Assembly (NCBI GenBank): GCA_045635745.1
Contig: JAZTWG010000042.1
Location: 62,001 to 126,000, forward strand
DNA length: 64,000 nt
Source: SIG78 sp045635745
GTDB taxonomy: Bacteria; Verrucomicrobiota; Lentisphaeria; Victivallales; Victivallaceae
Reading direction: 5' to 3'
Below, in pieces: positions 60,432 through 64,000 of the stretch (its first letter is position 1; each line of letters opens with the position of its first letter). The notes beneath the pieces are model-generated. The model worked only from the letters and a program-made list of their open reading frames with translations, searched no databases and had not been told where the DNA came from. A program made the translations under genes and the position numbers.

Positions 60432-60474
60432 TAAAAAAACATGCAAACCCGCGAGAGTTTGCATGTTTTTTTGT
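60432..60474. terminator. Bidirectional terminator between the CoA synthetase and AAC(3)-like genes
   Basis: AAAAAACATGCAAAC and GTTTGCATGTTTTTT form a long perfect stem with an 8-base loop and T-runs on both strands; it serves two convergent operons. Confidence 0.92.
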
Positions 60475-60497
60475 TTTTCTGCAGCTGATTACAAGGC

Positions 60498-61268
60498 TTA
60501 TTCCCAAATGTAATCGTTGTCGGTAAGACGCTTGATCACCTTTTCGGGAGTGGTCTGCAGGATCGGCAGAACGGTTTTGCGCAGAATCTTAGCATCGCAC
60601 AAACGTGCCATACCGGTACCGACTTCGCCGTAGGTCAAACCGCCGGCGGCATCCACAACGTGTTCCATATCCACATAGTAGTCCTTTTTGCGGGAGTGCC
60701 AGTGGTGATCGATCACATGCAGATTGTTGTCGTAGTCAAAGATATAGAGTTTGGAAGTATCTTTGGTGTGCAGACCCGGCACTCTTGCTTCGATTTCCAA
60801 AGCGTGAATACAGGTGTTGCAGGTAAAGTTTGTGCCCAGAAAGAGAATAAAACCATTTTCTTCGCGCATCAGTTTACCATAGGGGCTGTCGGGCGACCAG
60901 GGGGTGTTGGCTTCCAGATGACCATCGGTAATATACTTGGCACGGGGACCACAGCCGGCAACGGAGTGTACCGGGTGCAGACTGCGCACCACATTGTCGC
61001 GCTTCATAAATACATTCACCAGAGTACCCACTGTTGCCGGAGTGTACCTGACATGATAGACCGGCTGATCGGGGTTCACATTGCCGGAAACACCGGACAT
61101 CAAAAGTGTGCCGTTTTCGCCGAGCACTTCCAGCAGGGCATCAATGATTGTATCCGCGCCGCCTTCGACTTTACCGACCCGGCGAAGAGACGAATGAACC
61201 AGAAGCGTCATGCCTTCTTTGATGCCGAGAGCTTTGAACTGCTTTACCAGAGTAGCTTTATCTGTCAT
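60498..61268 (-). CDS. AAC(3)-family N-acetyltransferase
   Basis: 256 residues. The opening TLLVHSSLRRVGKVEGGADTIIDALLEVLGENGTLLMSG is the Antibiotic_NAT (PF02522) signature that binds acetyl-CoA. HPVHSVAGCGPRAKYI near residue 98 and SPYGKLM near 128 are conserved in the fold. Distant members (YokD, FrbF) acetylate compounds other than aminoglycosides, so resistance cannot be claimed. It lies 12 bases after cutC and ends the aroC-pyrF-cutC run. Confidence 0.85.
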   Translation of the reverse strand: MTDKATLVKQFKALGIKEGMTLLVHSSLRRVGKVEGGADTIIDALLEVLGENGTLLMSGVSGNVNPDQPVYHVRYTPATVGTLVNVFMKRDNVVRSLHPVHSVAGCGPRAKYITDGHLEANTPWSPDSPYGKLMREENGFILFLGTNFTCNTCIHALEIEARVPGLHTKDTSKLYIFDYDNNLHVIDHHWHSRKKDYYVDMEHVVDAAGGLTYGEVGTGMARLCDAKILRKTVLPILQTTPEKVIKRLTDNDYIWE

Positions 61269-61280
61269 TTTTTTTATTCC

Positions 61281-62060
61281 TTACTCATATTTATTGAAAA
61301 TATCGCGCAATTCGCGTACTGCACTTTCTTCAAGATAATCAATGGTGCCGAGCTTCTGACGTAAATGGTCATCATCAAGCGCTTCACAACCGGGTACCCA
61401 CTTCATACCGCTGAGGCGTTTGCGATAGCCGTTGACAATGTGGTATTCCGTACAATTGGACTGCTGAATGATCGGATCAAGCATTTCCACTTGGAAACCG
61501 CTGCCCAAAGCCACCACGATCTTGATTCTTCCGGCAGCTTTTTCCACCAGCTGCGCCAAACGGACAGTATCCAAACCGCCACCGGGAACCAGTCCGCCGG
61601 TAAGAATATAATCAATCCCGAGATCCACACATTCCTCAAGTGTGCGGAACTGATCGCGGGTGCTTTCAAACCCACGATGCAGGGTAAAAGGCTTACCGGG
61701 ACAACGTTTCATAACCTCTTTCATACGCTTGACATCCAGCATGCCGTCAGCAGTAACAATACCGCACATAAAACCATCGGCACCGGCAGCATAAAGGTTA
61801 TCGGTATCGCGCAGAAGCGTATCAAAGTCAGCATCGGTATAAAGAAAATCGCCGCTGCGCGGACGGAGCATGACATACAATCCCAAGCCGATACCGGTCT
61901 CTTTTTTTGCTTGTACCGCAGCTTGTACCAATCCCATACTGGGGGTCAGTGCGCCTTCCATGGGGCTGACATAAAGCTCAACACGGTCAGCTCCACCGCG
62001 CCAGGCGCTCAATGCATCCTCTACGGTGCGGGCGCCGACTTCAAGTTGAAATTTGGCCAT
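61281..62060 (-). CDS. cutC: CutC family protein
   Basis: 259 residues, a TIM barrel. The opening LEVGARTVEDALSAWRGGADRVELYVSPMEGALTPSMGLV and the LYVMLRPRSGDFLYTDADFDTLL block are diagnostic. FTLHRGFESTRDQFRTLEECVDLGIDYILTGG follows. The family was named for copper homeostasis, but that role is doubtful in most bacteria and its true activity is open. It sits between pyrF (12 bases) and the AAC(3)-like gene (12 bases), so they form one transcript. Confidence 0.9.
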   Translation of the reverse strand: MAKFQLEVGARTVEDALSAWRGGADRVELYVSPMEGALTPSMGLVQAAVQAKKETGIGLGLYVMLRPRSGDFLYTDADFDTLLRDTDNLYAAGADGFMCGIVTADGMLDVKRMKEVMKRCPGKPFTLHRGFESTRDQFRTLEECVDLGIDYILTGGLVPGGGLDTVRLAQLVEKAAGRIKIVVALGSGFQVEMLDPIIQQSNCTEYHIVNGYRKRLSGMKWVPGCEALDDDHLRQKLGTIDYLEESAVRELRDIFNKYE

Positions 62061-62072
62061 AAAAGTTTCTCC

Positions 62073-62888
62073 TTATTTAACCGCACGCATCTGGTCGCGC
62101 AGAAGTTTTGCTGCTTCGCCGGCCGCAGCAGCAAAATCATCGCCTTTGCCGGCGTAGATAATGCCGCGGGAGCTGTTGACGATCAAACCGTAACCATCGG
62201 CACGGCGGCCGAAAGTAACAACTTTTTCCACATCGCCGCCCTGGGCACCGACTCCCGGTACCAGGAAAGGCATATCGGGGCAGAGTTCACGCACAGCTTT
62301 GAGTTCTTCGGGGAAAGTAGCCCCCAGAACCATCATCACATTACCGGTTTTGTTCCAGACATCGCGGGCGAGCAGCGCCACATGTTCGTAGAGTTTTTTG
62401 CCTTCGGTGGTGACAAGTTCCTGCAGTTCTTTACTGCCGGGGTTGGAAGTGCGGCACAGCACGATCACGCCTTTATCTTCGTACTTGAGGAACGGCATGA
62501 TCGCATCGCTGCCCATGTAGGGATTGACCGTTACTGCATCGGCGTGATAACGCTCGAAGGCTTCTTTTGCATACTGTTCTGCCGTAGAGCCGATGTCTCC
62601 GCGCTTGACATCCAGAATTACCGGGATTTCCGGGTATTTTTCCAGAATGTAATCAATAGTCATAGCCAGTTCATCGTCGCAATCCTGCCCGGCATAGTAT
62701 GCAGCCTGCGGCTTATAGGCGCAAACATAAGGTGCGGTGGCGTCGATGATTGCTTTATTGAACTCAAAGATCGGGTATTCAGCGTTTTTTACACATTCGG
62801 GCAACTTACCCAGATCAGGATCAAGGCCCACGCATACCATTGAGTCATTTTTCTGCCAGATTCTGGCAAACTTTTCCATGCAATTCAT
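62073..62888 (-). CDS. pyrF: Orotidine-5'-phosphate decarboxylase (type 2)
   Basis: 271 residues. Makes UMP from OMP. The catalytic block is VILDVKRGDIGSTAEQYA near residue 90, where Asp-x-Lys-x-x-Asp carries out the decarboxylation, and GVGAQGGDVEKVVTFG near 214 is the phosphate site. The length and the LDPDLGKLPEC opening mark the longer type 2 form. The ATG at 62888 has GGAG seven bases before it. It follows aroC by 17 bases. Confidence 0.95.
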   Translation of the reverse strand: MNCMEKFARIWQKNDSMVCVGLDPDLGKLPECVKNAEYPIFEFNKAIIDATAPYVCAYKPQAAYYAGQDCDDELAMTIDYILEKYPEIPVILDVKRGDIGSTAEQYAKEAFERYHADAVTVNPYMGSDAIMPFLKYEDKGVIVLCRTSNPGSKELQELVTTEGKKLYEHVALLARDVWNKTGNVMMVLGATFPEELKAVRELCPDMPFLVPGVGAQGGDVEKVVTFGRRADGYGLIVNSSRGIIYAGKGDDFAAAAGEAAKLLRDQMRAVK

Positions 62889-62905
62889 TTTTTACTCCTT
62901 ATATA

Positions 62906-63961
62906 TCAAATCTTTGCGGATTTATTTCTCAACATCATATCTGCCAATACCAGAGCGGTCATGCTTTCCACCACCGGAACCATCCGCGGACACAGACATG
63001 GGTCGTGCCGTCCGTGGATCTCGCACTCCATTGCATTGCCGGAGCTATCGGTGGTGGTTTGCTTCCTGGCAATCGACGGCGTAGGTTTGACTGCGATCCG
63101 AAAAACTATATCATTGCCATTACTCATGCCGCCCAACACTCCGCCGGCGTGATTGGAACCCCATCCTTCAGGTGTCGGCGAATCATTGTTGGCACTGCCC
63201 AACGCCCGGGCCGCAGCGAATCCATCGCCGAACTCAATACCTTTAACCGCCCCCAGCGAGAGCATGGCGTGCGCCAACACGGCATCAAGTTTATCAAAAA
63301 CCGCTTCGCCCCAACCGGCCGGAACATTTTTTACCACACACTCAATAGTGCCGCCCACGCTGTCAAGATTCATGCGGGCATTGTTGATAACTTCTGCCAT
63401 AGCTTCGGCTTTATCAGGATCGGCGGTACGCACCGGATTTTTTTCGACCTGACTCCAGTCGTATTTTTCGGCGTAAATTTCCCCCACCGACCGGGTACAG
63501 GCTTTTATTTCCACTCCGCCAGCAGCCAGCAGCAGTTTAGCCACTGCTCCGGCGGCAACTCTGGCGGCGGTTTCCCTGCCGGAGGAACGCCCTCCCCCGC
63601 GGTAGTCGCGGATGCCGTATTTGGCAAAATAAGTGTAGTCGGCATGCCCCGGTCGGAATATTTCGCTTAAATTACCGTAATCGCGACTGCGCTGATCGGT
63701 ATTGCGTATGAGCATAGCCAGCGCAGTGCCGGTGGAAACACCTTCAAATACGCCGGAAAGGATCTCCACACTGTCAGCTTCGCTGCGCTGGGTGGTCAGA
63801 ATGGATTGACCGGGTTTTCGGCGGTCAAGTTCTCTTTGAATATCATCAACAGATATTTTCAAGCCGGCAGGCACTCCATCAATGATAACGCCCAAAGCCG
63901 GACCATGTGATTCCCCAAAGGTGGTGATCCTGAAAATATCACCAAAGCTGTTGCCGCTCAT
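62906..63961 (-). CDS. aroC: Chorismate synthase
   Basis: 351 residues, the normal length. Forms chorismate from EPSP with reduced FMN. Signature blocks are TTFGESHGPALGVIIDG near the start, RPGHADYTYFAKYGIRDYRGGGRSSGRETAARVAAGAVA near residue 104 and the final block GRHDPCLCPRMVPVVESMTALVLAD. It is the first gene of the minus-strand run in this window; the promoter may lie beyond the right edge. AAGGTG sits 11 bases before the ATG. Confidence 0.97.
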   Translation of the reverse strand: MSGNSFGDIFRITTFGESHGPALGVIIDGVPAGLKISVDDIQRELDRRKPGQSILTTQRSEADSVEILSGVFEGVSTGTALAMLIRNTDQRSRDYGNLSEIFRPGHADYTYFAKYGIRDYRGGGRSSGRETAARVAAGAVAKLLLAAGGVEIKACTRSVGEIYAEKYDWSQVEKNPVRTADPDKAEAMAEVINNARMNLDSVGGTIECVVKNVPAGWGEAVFDKLDAVLAHAMLSLGAVKGIEFGDGFAAARALGSANNDSPTPEGWGSNHAGGVLGGMSNGNDIVFRIAVKPTPSIARKQTTTDSSGNAMECEIHGRHDPCLCPRMVPVVESMTALVLADMMLRNKSAKI

Positions 63962-64000
63962 ATAGCTTTTAGCACCTTATTTTTTATCAAAGTATTGTAT

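Noticed and set aside
60498..61268. Aminoglycoside resistance gene
   Set aside because: Family match is to the broad AAC(3)/YokD fold; many members do not modify antibiotics, and the context (aroC, pyrF, cutC) is housekeeping.
1..64000. CRISPR array, insertion sequences or rRNA operon
   Set aside because: No regularly spaced direct repeats, no transposase-like reading frame and no rRNA sequence were seen.

Overview
This 64 kb window is a gene-dense bacterial chromosome segment of moderate GC with short intergenic gaps. The organism is diderm (lipoprotein, secretins, periplasmic binding proteins). The best guess is a Lentisphaerota/Victivallales-type anaerobe, because of stand-alone pseudopilins with the FTLIELLVVIAIIAIL N-terminus and an H-x9-DG-like C-terminus, and because of oxygen-independent enzymes (QueH, radical SAM proteins). 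That placement is inferred from gene content; the window contains no rRNA.

Layout. 1-6000: a PurN-like gene cut by the left edge, a secreted protein, an ABC-2 permease, serC, a bile-acid-symporter-like carrier and an exported esterase. 6000-10100 (minus): a five-gene run with a zinc-ribbon/META protein, a PanE-like reductase and a ZnuABC-like metal importer. 10200-13200: a DUF362 ferredoxin, queH and an orphan peptide-type permease. 13200-17300: a pseudopilin and a four-gene metallophore/corrinoid ABC operon containing a radical SAM enzyme. 17300-22600 (minus): panD, a small exported protein, dciA-like, nagB, dnaG and a GH29 fucosidase. 22700-30100: tyrA, an FAD oxidoreductase, a radical SAM/MnmD fusion, a second pseudopilin and a copper-type P-ATPase. 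30168-32413 (minus): an isolated phage head cassette (adaptor, DUF5309/SU10-type capsid, scaffold-like protein). 32500-36200: leuD, leuC, a TrpC-like protein without its catalytic residues, and a decayed locus. 36267-46675 (minus): a seven-gene operon running parE, parC, M20 amidohydrolase, NtrB-like kinase, TIM-barrel protein, NtrC-like regulator, HI0933-type flavoprotein. 46800-52100: phosphoesterase, tyrS, rpsO, MarC, two tRNAs and an MFS carrier. 52256-55477: two related secretin-like proteins in tandem. 55900-64000: an unknown exported protein, a GltS-like symporter with an acyl-CoA synthetase, and the minus-strand run aroC, pyrF, cutC, AAC(3)-like.

How the genes fit together. Most are housekeeping (serine, tyrosine, chorismate, leucine, pantothenate and pyrimidine synthesis; replication priming; decatenation; tRNA charging and modification). 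The unusual parts are the MnmL-like/MnmD fusion (probably wobble-uridine modification of tRNA), the radical SAM gene inside a BtuFCD-like operon, the isolated capsid cassette, the secretin pair sharing an AWKN-x2-G-x2-LFSAG block, and a two-component system co-transcribed with topoisomerase IV. Seven promoters with TTG(nnn), a 16-17 bp spacer and TATATT give a consistent picture of the main promoter in this genome.
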